A stretch of 64,000 nucleotides of DNA from Frigoribacterium sp. VKM Ac-2836 (GTDB lineage Bacteria; Actinomycetota; Actinomycetes; Actinomycetales; Microbacteriaceae): NCBI RefSeq assembly GCF_013248995.1, contig NZ_JABRPK010000006.1, positions 1 to 64,000 of the forward strand. The letters run 5' to 3'. Shown here in pieces: positions 18,244-25,626 of this stretch (its first letter is position 1; every line of letters begins with the position of its first letter). The position numbers and the translations under genes are program-made. Below the pieces are notes generated by a model, which saw only the letters and a list, made by a program, of their open reading frames with translations, was not told where the DNA came from and made no database searches.

Positions 18244-19652
18244 CCCTGCTCGTCATCAGCCCGGATTACGCGTCGCACCTGCTGCCCCTCGCGACCCTGG
18301 CCACCGAGTGGCGCGATCGCGGCGAGCGCGTCGTCGTCGCGACCGGGCCGGCCACCGCCGCCATCGTCCGGTCGTTCGGCTTCGAGCGTGTGCACCTGCA
18401 GCTCGGTCGCGGCTCGAACCCCGGCGTGATCCGCGCCGAGGAGCAGGTGGCCGAAGAGGACGCGTCGCTGCGCGGCTTCTTCGACGCCACCCGGCTCGGC
18501 ATGGTCGAGACGCTCTCGTACCAGGCGCGCGAACGTCTCACCGACCTCATGTGGCAGCCCGTCGCGACGGCCCGGGCCGTGCTCGACGTGGTCGCCGCCG
18601 TGCAGCCCGACCAGATCGTCGTGGACCACCTTGCGTTCAGTGCCCGGCTCGCACTCGTCGCCGGGGGCGTCTCGTTCGCCGACGTCGTGCTCGGGCACCC
18701 GACGGCGCTGCCCGTGGGCGACGAGGTCTACGGCTGCCCGCCCGAGTGGCCCGCGGCCTTTGGCGGCGCGCAGCCTTCCGAGGCGAGTCGCACCACCGAT
18801 GTGGCGTCGAACCACGCACATCGGTGGTTCGACGCCACATCGGTGGTGCGACCCCCGGCCCCGGGCGTGGGGGGGCTGCGCGAGCTGTGCCAGCGGGTCG
18901 ACGCCTCGTTCACCGCCGAGTGGAACGCTGCACTGGCCGAGCTCGCTCCGCACCTGGCTCCGTCGACGAGTGCGTTCGGCGAGCACGGCGACCTGCTGCT
19001 CTACAACTATCCCGGCGAGCTGGCCGACCCCGCGCGTGAGGCCCTGCTGCCGCCGCACGTCTGGCTCGGCTCGGCCGTGCGTGCCGAGCCCGTCGACACC
19101 GAGGTCGCCGCGTGGCTGGCCGCCGATGCCGACCCCACGCCCGCCCCCTTCGTCTACGTCAGCTTCGGCAGCTTCCTGTCGGTGCGGTCCGACGTGCTCG
19201 GGCGTGTGGCCGAGGCCCTCCGCCGTGTCGGGGTGCGGGCCGCGATCGCGCTCGGCTCGGGTGACCGGGCCGACCTCGGCGAGGTGCCGCCCGACTGGCT
19301 CGTGCGTGAGTTCCTGCCGCAGGTGACGTTGCTCGACGCGGCGGCCGCGGCGGTCACGCACGGCGGCAACAACAGCGTGACCGAGGCGATGACCGCGGGT
19401 GTTCCCGTCGTCGTCCTGCCGTTCTCGACCGACCAGTTCGCCGGGGCGGCGGCCCTCGAACGGACCGGAGTCGGCGTCGCGCTGGCCCCGAACACGGCGA
19501 CCGTCGACGAGCTGGCGGAGGCGCTGCGGCACGTGCTCGACCTGCCGTCGCGCGACCCCGCTGCGGCCGGGCGGCTGGCCGGGCTGGCGGCGTCCCTGCG
19601 CGAGACGCCCGGGCGGGCACGAGCCCACGCGGCACTCACCGGACGCGGCTGA
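18240..19652 (+). CDS. UGT/MGT-like glycosyltransferase carrying an in-frame palindrome
   Basis: 470 residues, GT-B fold. The C-terminal nucleotide-sugar motif THGGNNSVTEAMTAGVPVVVLPF (His near 374) is the UGT/MGT signature; the N terminus (LLVISPDYASHLLPLATLATEWRDRG) is the usual acceptor-domain start. Translationally coupled to the HEAT-GT4 gene. Residues about 183-204 (SRTTDVASNHAHRW onward to VVR) are encoded by a perfect 66-bp palindrome, 18787-18852, which adds 22 codons without breaking the frame. The insert falls in the loop before the second domain, so activity may be kept. Acceptor unknown. Confidence 0.87.
   Translation: MTLLVISPDYASHLLPLATLATEWRDRGERVVVATGPATAAIVRSFGFERVHLQLGRGSNPGVIRAEEQVAEEDASLRGFFDATRLGMVETLSYQARERLTDLMWQPVATARAVLDVVAAVQPDQIVVDHLAFSARLALVAGGVSFADVVLGHPTALPVGDEVYGCPPEWPAAFGGAQPSEASRTTDVASNHAHRWFDATSVVRPPAPGVGGLRELCQRVDASFTAEWNAALAELAPHLAPSTSAFGEHGDLLLYNYPGELADPAREALLPPHVWLGSAVRAEPVDTEVAAWLAADADPTPAPFVYVSFGSFLSVRSDVLGRVAEALRRVGVRAAIALGSGDRADLGEVPPDWLVREFLPQVTLLDAAAAAVTHGGNNSVTEAMTAGVPVVVLPFSTDQFAGAAALERTGVGVALAPNTATVDELAEALRHVLDLPSRDPAAAGRLAGLAASLRETPGRARAHAALTGRG
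18787..18852. repeat. Family A palindrome inserted in frame in the glycosyltransferase gene
   Basis: Perfect 29-bp arms 18787-18815 and 18824-18852 around an 8-nt loop. Ends GTCGCACCAC and GTGGTGCGAC match the ends of the family A elements at 4000 and 9207. Length 66 bp (22 codons), no stop in the frame used. Confidence 0.85.
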
Positions 19653-19686
19653 CCGACCCGGCCCGCACCTCCTCGGCCCCGCCCCT

Positions 19687-19744
19687 CGAGATGTCGCGAC
19701 GTGCCGCTCACCTTCGAACGTGAGCGGCACGTCGTGACATCTCG
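19687..19744. repeat. Palindromic element / bidirectional terminator
   Basis: 24-bp arms 19687-19710 and 19721-19744 with one G-T wobble and a 10-nt loop. It lies between the convergent glycosyltransferase genes (stops at 19652 and 19772). Confidence 0.75.
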
Positions 19745-19771
19745 CCTGCGGGACGCCCGGGCGAGCCCGGC

Positions 19772-20428
19772 CTAGCCGCCGAAGACGACGGCGCGCATCG
19801 CGTCGGCGCCGACCGAGGCGTCACGGTACCGCTGCATGAGCGCGGCGTTGGCGTCGTACTGCGGCCCCTCGCGCACCTCGGCCTGGTGGTGCAGGGCGAA
19901 GACCATGCCCTCGTGGCGGCGGGGTGGTTCGCCGAGCAGCGTGGTGTGGGCGAGGTACCAGGCGGCGTCCTCGAAACCCCAGCCGCGGAAGCGCTCGTCC
20001 TGCCCGCCGTGCGCCTGCCACGAGGAGGCGCGGGTCACGTAGACCCCCGAGCAGGCCCCGCGCACGAGTTCGAATTCGCACCGCTCGAGGGGGGTGCCCG
20101 CGGCCGCCTGCGCGGTGCCGGCGCTCCCCAGCCAGCGGTACTCGGTGTAGGGGAGGTGCACCCGGCCGCTCGTGCGCGCCGCCTCGATCGCCGCGAGCAG
20201 GGGCTCGCGTTGCGGCAGGGTGTCGGCGTCGCCGATCACGGCGACCTCGTCGTCGGCCAGGGCCGCGACCCCGAGGTTGCGGCACTGCGCCAGGTTGAAG
20301 ACCGGGTCCGGCGAGTCGATCGTGCGGATCTCGGCCTCGGGCAGGGCCTCGGCGTACCAGTCGCGCACGACCTCGAACGCCGCGATGCGACTGGGTTGCG
20401 GACGCCAGGGGAGCACGACGGTGACCAT
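19772..20428 (-). CDS. Glycosyltransferase, galactosyltransferase (GT7 C-domain)-like
   Basis: 218 residues, GT-A fold. MVTVVLPWRPQPSR opens like family 2 enzymes, VIGDADTLP supplies the metal-binding DxD, and FRGWGFEDAAW matches the GWG-x-E-D motif that binds acceptor in beta-1,4-galactosyltransferase-type enzymes. No membrane segment. A TAGGCT hexamer 6 nt upstream of the ATG implies a leaderless message. It belongs with the glycan genes on the left. A GGAGGCGCG copy (20024) lies in frame just after GVYVTR. Confidence 0.8.
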   Translation of the reverse strand: MVTVVLPWRPQPSRIAAFEVVRDWYAEALPEAEIRTIDSPDPVFNLAQCRNLGVAALADDEVAVIGDADTLPQREPLLAAIEAARTSGRVHLPYTEYRWLGSAGTAQAAAGTPLERCEFELVRGACSGVYVTRASSWQAHGGQDERFRGWGFEDAAWYLAHTTLLGEPPRRHEGMVFALHHQAEVREGPQYDANAALMQRYRDASVGADAMRAVVFGG

Positions 20429-20434
20429 CCCGCG

Positions 20435-20440
20435 AGCCTA
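20435..20440 (-). promoter_or_regulatory. Leaderless-type -10 (TAGGCT)
   Basis: On the minus strand, 6 nt before the ATG at 20428. Confidence 0.55.
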
Positions 20441-20632
20441 GCGGCGCCCGCCCGCCCGCACGGCCGCCCGCACGACCGTCCGCGCCCGGCGGCCTGGCTG
20501 CGCGGCTGACCCCTGTGCCCGGGACGCCGAGCGGGCGTGTTCGTGGCCGGCGGGCGTCGTCGGACGCCCGCCTTCACGGACTCGCCCGTTTCCGCGTGCT
20601 CGCCCGCTGGCGACCCGGAGGCGCGGTGCCGG

Positions 20633-21019
20633 TCAGGCGGGGACGTCGTCTCCGGCCGTCGACCGGCGCTTCTCGACCTCGGCCTCGAGCTTCGCCAAGC
20701 GGGCGAGCCGCTCGTAGTGCTCGGCCTCGCGGTCGAGGTCGGCGAGCTGCTGCTCCGTGCTGCGCACACGGTGGTCGAGCGTGCGGGCGGCGGCCTCGTG
20801 GTACCGGCTCTGGTCGCGCGGCCCGACCTGCTCGACGCGGTGACCGTACTCACGGCCGGCGGCGAACCAGACGATGCTGCCGATCAGCGGCAGGAACAGC
20901 ACGATCATGATCCACAGGCCCTTGGGCAGGTGGCGTACGTCGCTCTCGGGGCGCGTCACGATGTCGACGAGCGCCCCCACGATCACCAGCAGGGGCAGGG
21001 CAGCCAGCACGAAGGTCAC
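20633..21019 (-). CDS. PLDc_N-type small membrane protein
   Basis: 128 residues. Two transmembrane helices at about 2-20 and 33-55, with PKGLWIMIVLFLPLIGSIVWFAAGREYG matching the PLDc_N (phospholipase D nuclease N-terminal) motif without any nuclease domain. The rest is a charged coiled-coil tail. Role unknown; such proteins are common actinobacterial membrane proteins. GTG start, leaderless by TACCCT 6 nt upstream; a longer upstream frame is Arg/Pro rich and was rejected. Confidence 0.75.
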   Translation of the reverse strand: MTFVLAALPLLVIVGALVDIVTRPESDVRHLPKGLWIMIVLFLPLIGSIVWFAAGREYGHRVEQVGPRDQSRYHEAAARTLDHRVRSTEQQLADLDREAEHYERLARLAKLEAEVEKRRSTAGDDVPA

Positions 21020-21025
21020 GGCCCG

Positions 21026-21031
21026 AGGGTA
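21026..21031 (-). promoter_or_regulatory. Leaderless-type -10 (TACCCT)
   Basis: On the minus strand, 6 nt before the GTG at 21019. Confidence 0.55.
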
Positions 21032-21277
21032 GGGGCGCCGGCGACCGGACGGAACCCCCGCGAGGTGGGGTGACGGCGGTCCCGGTGTGCCGCGTTCTGG
21101 GTGTGACCGGTCCCTCCCGTGGCCGATATCGTCGCCCGCATCGCGGCGAGCGTCCCCGGTCCGGAGGCGCGGTGTCGGTCGACCCGAAGGGTGCAGCTCA
21201 TGAAAGATCGCCTCCACCCCTGGTCAGCGGGCGCCTCGGATCGTAGAGTGGGTCGGTCCGCCCAGCCGAGGAGAACC

Positions 21278-21316
21278 GTGAGTCGACGCGCCGTCCTGAT
21301 CAGGAAGCGCTCATGA
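21278..21316 (+). CDS. 12-codon upstream peptide coupled to the M23 gene
   Basis: GTG at 21278 follows a strong GAGGAGA site and encodes a basic peptide (MSRRAVLIRKRS). Its stop overlaps the M23 start (ATGA at 21313-21316). The M23 ATG has no ribosome binding site of its own, so it is probably translated by coupling. A TAGAGT hexamer at about 21244 could be the -10. Confidence 0.5.
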   Translation: MSRRAVLIRKRS

Positions 21317-22359
21317 CCGACCCCTCGACCGCCGCCGGGTCCGCGGCATCGGTGACCACCGATCCGCCGCTGACGCGCCGCGAGGCCCTGGCCCGCGAGC
21401 GTGCCGCCGCAGCTCCGGCCGCCGCAGCTTCTGCCGCCGCACCTTCTGCGTCCGCACCTTCTGCGTCCGCGCCTCCTGCTGCCGCCCCTCTCGTCCCCGT
21501 CACGAAACCGGGTGCGACGGTCTCCCGCGTCGTGAGCCCGAGTCCGCGCCAGGGCCCGAGCCCCCGCGGCAGGTCCGGCCGGTCGCGACTTCGGGCCGTC
21601 TCGTCGCGCGTCCGTGCGGCGACCCTGCCCGTGCTCGGCGTCTGCGCCGTCATGCTCTTCTTCACGTCGAACCTCACTCCCGCCTCGGCGAGCGACCTCG
21701 GCGGGTCGAACATCCCGACCGCCGGTGCCGCGCCGATGCCGACCCAGACGCTCGCGGCCTCGCTCGTCGTGTTGACCGTGTCCGATCGCGACGCCTTCGG
21801 GGTGACCGACGCTCCGCCGCCCCCTCCGCCGCCCGAGCCCGAGCCCGTGGTCACCTCGAAGAACCTCGCGGGTTCGACGAGCTCGAACCGCGCCTCCTCG
21901 GGGGGCGGCACCATCGTCAACTCGGGCACCGGCGACATCCGGTGGCCCTTCCCCGGCACCGTCGTGCTCAGTTCCGGGTTCGGCCCCCGCTCGGCCCCGT
22001 GCGCGGCGTGCTCGAGCATGCACATGGGGCTCGACCTGACGCCCGGTGGTGGCACCCCGATCGGTGCCGCTGCGGCGGGTGTCGTGCGGACCTCGAGCAT
22101 GCACGGCCAGTTCGGCCAGTACGCGGTGATCGACCACGTGATCGACGGCCAGCGGGTCAGTACGCTCTACGCGCACATGCAGGTCGGCTCGAGTCCGCTC
22201 GTCGCCGGGCAGACGGTCCAGGTGGGCGAGCTGGTCGGCAAGGTCGGCCGCAGCGGGGTCGCGACCGGAGAGCACCTGCACTTCGAGGTGCTGCTGGGCG
22301 GCACCACACAGGTCGACCCCAAGGCCTGGCTCGACGCGAACGCCGGCCGAACGCTCTAG
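21313..22359 (+). CDS. M23 (LytM-type) peptidoglycan peptidase, membrane-anchored
   Basis: 348 residues. Residues 1-95 are low-complexity Ala/Ser/Pro and basic; a single membrane segment lies at about 100-125 (TLPVLGVCAVMLFFTSNL); a Pro-rich linker follows; the catalytic M23 domain spans about 220-345. Zinc ligands are His237 and Asp241 in HMGLD and a His in HLHFE (322-324). It should cut or bind peptidoglycan cross-links outside the cell during growth or division. Two GGAGGCGCG copies (21468, 21889) encode parts of the linkers (SAPPA and NRASSG). Start by coupling to the 12-codon peptide. Confidence 0.88.
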   Translation: MTDPSTAAGSAASVTTDPPLTRREALARERAAAAPAAAASAAAPSASAPSASAPPAAAPLVPVTKPGATVSRVVSPSPRQGPSPRGRSGRSRLRAVSSRVRAATLPVLGVCAVMLFFTSNLTPASASDLGGSNIPTAGAAPMPTQTLAASLVVLTVSDRDAFGVTDAPPPPPPPEPEPVVTSKNLAGSTSSNRASSGGGTIVNSGTGDIRWPFPGTVVLSSGFGPRSAPCAACSSMHMGLDLTPGGGTPIGAAAAGVVRTSSMHGQFGQYAVIDHVIDGQRVSTLYAHMQVGSSPLVAGQTVQVGELVGKVGRSGVATGEHLHFEVLLGGTTQVDPKAWLDANAGRTL

Positions 22360-22411
22360 CCGCTCCGAGCCGCTCCGCGTGGGGCCATCCCGTGGCGGGA
22401 CGTCCCGGGTC

Positions 22412-23482
22412 TCAGGCCGTGCGACGCGCCTCGCGCCAGGCTCGCACCTCGGCGGCCAGCTCGGCCTTGCGGTCCGCATCGGCGAACGACGCCTCGACGG
22501 AGTTCGTCGCCAGCAGGGCGAGTGTGTCGTCGTCGAGGCCCAGTACGTCGCGCAACGCCTGGTAGTTGTCGCCCACGTAGCCGCCGAAGTACGCGGGGTC
22601 GTCGCTGTTGACCGTGACGAGCAGCCCGGCCTCGAGCATGCGGGGCAGGGGGTGGTCGGCCAGGTCGGACACCACGGCGAGCCGCAGGTTCGACAGCGGG
22701 CACACGGTGAGCGGCACCCGGTCGGCGACGAGGCGCGCGACGAGCGCGTCGTCCTCGAGGCTGCGCACCCCGTGGTCGACCCGTTCGACGTGCAGCAGGT
22801 CGAGGGCGTCCGTGACGTACGACGGCGGCCCCTCTTCGCCGGCGTGGGCGACGACGTGCAACCCGAGGGCGCGGGCACGATCGAAGACGCGGGCGAACGC
22901 GGCCGGCGGGAACCCCACCTCGGAGGAGTCGAGCCCCACCCCGATCAGATCGGAGGCGCGGTGCGCGACGGACTCGAGGGTCGCGGCCGCGTCACCCACC
23001 GGCAGGTGGCGCAAGAAGCACAGGATGAGCCCGCCCGTGATGCCGTACCGCTCGCGTGCCTCGTCGAGTGCCTGCGTCAGGCCGTCGACGACCGCGTCGA
23101 CGTCGACGTCGCGCGAGGTGTGCGCCTGGGGATCGAAGAACATCTCGACGTGTCGCAGCCCCTGGGCGTGGGCCCGTTCGAGATAGGCCCAGGCGAGGTC
23201 GCGGAAGTCCTGTGCGGTCTGCAGCACGGCCGTGCACGCGTAGTACAGGTCGAGGAACTCTTGCAGCGAGCCGAACGAGTACGCGGAGCGCAGCTCGTCG
23301 ACCGAGGCGAAGGGCAGATCGACGTCGTTGCGTTCGGCCAGGGCGAAGACGAGCTCGGGTTCGAGCGTGCCCTCGACGTGCAGGTGCAGCTCGGCCGTCG
23401 GCGGCGTCGCGAGCACGGTGCCCGTCAGGGGCGTGCCCGGGGCCGTGGCCGTGGTCGTCGGGGAGGTGTCGATCGCCGTCAT
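22412..23482 (-). CDS. add: Adenine/adenosine deaminase
   Basis: 356 residues, amidohydrolase TIM barrel. Metal ligands HLHVEG (first His pair), HAGEEG (third His with the proton-shuttle Glu) and NSDDPAYF (Asp pair). FFDPQAHTSRDV and the E-G-T-L-E-P-E start are features of the bacterial adenine deaminase branch (EC 3.5.4.2) as well as adenosine deaminases; I lean to adenine. It feeds purine salvage by forming hypoxanthine or inosine. The ATG at 23480-23482 has a TACGGT 6 nt upstream, so it is likely leaderless. Low-complexity Thr/Pro leader before the barrel. Confidence 0.88.
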   Translation of the reverse strand: MTAIDTSPTTTATAPGTPLTGTVLATPPTAELHLHVEGTLEPELVFALAERNDVDLPFASVDELRSAYSFGSLQEFLDLYYACTAVLQTAQDFRDLAWAYLERAHAQGLRHVEMFFDPQAHTSRDVDVDAVVDGLTQALDEARERYGITGGLILCFLRHLPVGDAAATLESVAHRASDLIGVGLDSSEVGFPPAAFARVFDRARALGLHVVAHAGEEGPPSYVTDALDLLHVERVDHGVRSLEDDALVARLVADRVPLTVCPLSNLRLAVVSDLADHPLPRMLEAGLLVTVNSDDPAYFGGYVGDNYQALRDVLGLDDDTLALLATNSVEASFADADRKAELAAEVRAWREARRTA

Positions 23483-23488
23483 CGGGCC

Positions 23489-23494
23489 ACCGTA
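23489..23494 (-). promoter_or_regulatory. Leaderless-type -10 (TACGGT)
   Basis: On the minus strand, 6 nt before the ATG at 23482. Confidence 0.55.
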
Positions 23495-23652
23495 GCGGCA
23501 CGGTGCCACCTGACGAAGCCTCGTGCACGATCGTTCACCGTCCCGTCACCGGAGGACCGCCTGGGGACGAGACGAGGAGGCGCGGGTGGCGGACCCGAGG
23601 GCCCTCGCGACCGGCGCGTACCCGCTGCCGGCACCGCGCCTCCTTCGGGTCG

Positions 23653-24333
23653 TCAGGCCGTGAGCACGACCGCGAGCGTCTCGGGCTGGTCGTGCCCGGT
23701 CCAGGTGCCGGTGAGTACGTCGACTCCGTGGTCACCCGTGTGACCACCGGTCGCGGCGAGTGCGCCCGCGTCGTGTCGGCCGAGGACGCGGGCGACGACG
23801 ATGCGGACCGTGGCGCCCGTGACGACCGTGCGGCCCTCGACCTGGTCGACGGTGATCTCGTCGACGTCGGGCACCGGGGTGCCGGGGGCACCGCTGCCCA
23901 CGACGGTCGAGTTCGGCTCGCGGACCTGCCGCTCGCCCTCGACCTCGAACCAGGCCTCGGCCTGCGTGCCGCCGGTCAGCACGGCGGTGGCGAGGGCCCC
24001 GGCCCATACGGGGTCGGCCGTCCCGTCGTAGACCCACCGCTCGCCGAGCACCGAGTGTCGCGTCGTCCCGACCAGGTGGGCGTCCGCGCCCGCAAGGGGA
24101 GCGTCGCGGTAGGTGAGGGGGACCTGCAGCTGCACGCCGTCGGCCGTCGCGACGACGATCGTCTCGATGCCGACCTCGCCGGCGGGGTCGTCGAAGCGGA
24201 AGGCGGCGACGTCGCGCAGGCCCCCGTCGCTCCCGGGGGGCGGCGGGCCCTCGAACCACGGCTGGGTGGGCACCCACGCGTCGAGCAGATCGATCTTGGA
24301 GGGGCTCATCTCGGCCCGGTGCAGGTGTGCCAT
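23653..24333 (-). CDS. Maltokinase N-terminal cap-like protein
   Basis: 226 residues. Resembles the Mak_N_cap-like domain (MSPSKIDLLDAWVPTQPWFEG, FRFDDPAGEVGIETIVVATADGVQLQVPLTYRDAPL, GTTRHSVLGERWVYDGTADPVW) found free-standing in actinobacteria and fused to maltokinase in others. No kinase domain is attached or adjacent. Its role is unknown; a link to trehalose/alpha-glucan metabolism is inference from the fused relatives. Leaderless by TACGAT 7 nt upstream of the ATG. A GGAGGCGCG copy overlaps the 3' end (23635) and another of opposite sense lies at 23576. Confidence 0.78.
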   Translation of the reverse strand: MAHLHRAEMSPSKIDLLDAWVPTQPWFEGPPPPGSDGGLRDVAAFRFDDPAGEVGIETIVVATADGVQLQVPLTYRDAPLAGADAHLVGTTRHSVLGERWVYDGTADPVWAGALATAVLTGGTQAEAWFEVEGERQVREPNSTVVGSGAPGTPVPDVDEITVDQVEGRTVVTGATVRIVVARVLGRHDAGALAATGGHTGDHGVDVLTGTWTGHDQPETLAVVLTA

Positions 24334-24340
24334 GCCGTCG

Positions 24341-24346
24341 ATCGTA
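24341..24346 (-). promoter_or_regulatory. Leaderless-type -10 (TACGAT)
   Basis: On the minus strand, 7 nt before the ATG at 24333. Confidence 0.55.
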
Positions 24347-24431
24347 GGACCGACCTCCGTCACGGGCGCGAGGCGTGTCCGCCTCGGGGATGTACGGCGA
24401 CACCTGTCGCCCGAATTCCAGCAGCCGGGCG

Positions 24432-24437
24432 TAGCCT
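24432..24437 (+). promoter_or_regulatory. Leaderless-type -10 (TAGCCT)
   Basis: Ends 7 nt before the ATG at 24445; no ribosome binding site is present. Confidence 0.6.
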
Positions 24438-24444
24438 GCGCCCC

Positions 24445-25488
24445 ATGAAGGCACTCCAGTACACCCAGATCGGTCAGCACCCCGAAGTCGTCGAGATCGA
24501 GAAGCCGTCGCCCGGCCCGGGGCAGGTGCTGCTGAAGGTCACGGCGGCCGGCGTCTGCCACAGCGACGAGTACGTCATGAGCCTCAGCGACGAGGACTAC
24601 ACGGCGCAGGGCTACCCCCTGCCGCTCACGCTCGGGCACGAGGGAGCCGGCATCGTCGCCGAGCTCGGTGACGGCGTCGAGCACCTGCAGGTCGGTGACG
24701 CCGTCGCCGTCTACGGCCCGTGGGGCTGTGGTCGCTGCCACCAGTGCGCCCAGGGCAAGGAGAACTACTGCGTCAACGCGGCCGCCGAGGGCATCAAGCC
24801 CCCCGGGCTGGGCGCTCCCGGCTCGATGGCCGAGTACATGATCGTCGACGACCCCCGCCACCTCGTGCCGCTCGGCGACCTCGACCCCGTCGAGAACGTC
24901 TCGCTGACCGACGCCGGCCTCACGCCGTACCACGCGATCAAGACCTCGCTGCCGAAGCTCGGGGCGGGCACCTATGCGGTCGTGATCGGCACCGGTGGCC
25001 TCGGCCACGTCGGCATCCAGATCCTGCGGGCGCTCTCGGGTGCGCAGATCATCGCACTCGACGTGACCGACGAGAAGCTCGAGCTGGCGAAGCACGTCGG
25101 CGCGCACCACACCGTCATCAGCGACGAGCACGCCGCCGACGCGATCCGTGAGATCACGGGAGGCCTCGGCGTCCAGGCCGTCTTCGACTTCGTCGGTGCC
25201 AAGCCGACGATGGCCACGGCCGTGGCGGTCGCGGCGCCGGACGCCGACGTCACGATCGTCGGCATCGGCGGCGGCACCGTCGAGGTCGGGTTCGGCACGG
25301 TCGCCTTCGACGTCGCCGTCCGCATCCCCTACTGGGGCAGCCGCAGCGAGCTGATCGAGGTCCTCGATCTCGCCCGTGCGGGGCAGGTCGAGGTCGCCAC
25401 CCAGCGCTACTCGCTCGACGACGGCCCGAAGGCCTACGAGGCCCTCGCCGCCGGAACGGTCCGCGGCCGCGCGGTCATCGTCCCCTAG
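24445..25488 (+). CDS. Zinc-dependent NAD(P) alcohol dehydrogenase (MDR family)
   Basis: 347 residues. Catalytic zinc ligands in GVCHSDE and GHEGAG, four structural-zinc cysteines in CGRCHQCAQGKENYC, then the Rossmann motif GTGGLGHVG. LDVTDEKLELAKHVGA after the second strand suggests an Asp that favours NAD over NADP. Length and motifs are standard for medium-chain alcohol dehydrogenases; the best alcohol substrate is not clear. No ribosome binding site; TAGCCT 7 nt upstream gives a leaderless start. A His-rich orphan frame and a terminator follow. Confidence 0.9.
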   Translation: MKALQYTQIGQHPEVVEIEKPSPGPGQVLLKVTAAGVCHSDEYVMSLSDEDYTAQGYPLPLTLGHEGAGIVAELGDGVEHLQVGDAVAVYGPWGCGRCHQCAQGKENYCVNAAAEGIKPPGLGAPGSMAEYMIVDDPRHLVPLGDLDPVENVSLTDAGLTPYHAIKTSLPKLGAGTYAVVIGTGGLGHVGIQILRALSGAQIIALDVTDEKLELAKHVGAHHTVISDEHAADAIREITGGLGVQAVFDFVGAKPTMATAVAVAAPDADVTIVGIGGGTVEVGFGTVAFDVAVRIPYWGSRSELIEVLDLARAGQVEVATQRYSLDDGPKAYEALAAGTVRGRAVIVP

Positions 25489-25510
25489 GGCGACCACCCC
25501 GAGGAGGCGC

Positions 25511-25582
25511 GTCCACACCCACCAGGCGATCACCCACACGCACGAGCACTACCCCGACAGTCATCACCGCCACACCCACTGA
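25511..25582 (+). pseudogene. His-rich orphan C-terminal fragment
   Basis: A frame of 23 codons and a stop, starting right after a GGAGGCGCG motif, encodes a tail with 9 His residues (VHTHQAITHTHEHY, then PDSHHRHTH). There is no start codon. It looks like the tail of a metal-binding His-rich protein whose body is lost, or a peptide read from a non-canonical start. It sits between the alcohol dehydrogenase and a strong terminator. Confidence 0.45.
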
Positions 25583-25584
25583 GG

Positions 25585-25620
25585 CGAGAGCCCGATCACG
25601 GACGCGTGATCGGGCTCTCG
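25585..25620. terminator. Terminator between convergent genes
   Basis: Perfect 16-bp stem, 25585-25600 with 25605-25620, and a GACG tetraloop, placed between the alcohol dehydrogenase and the CNNM/CorC gene ending at 25627. Confidence 0.8.
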
Positions 25621-25626
25621 GGGTGC

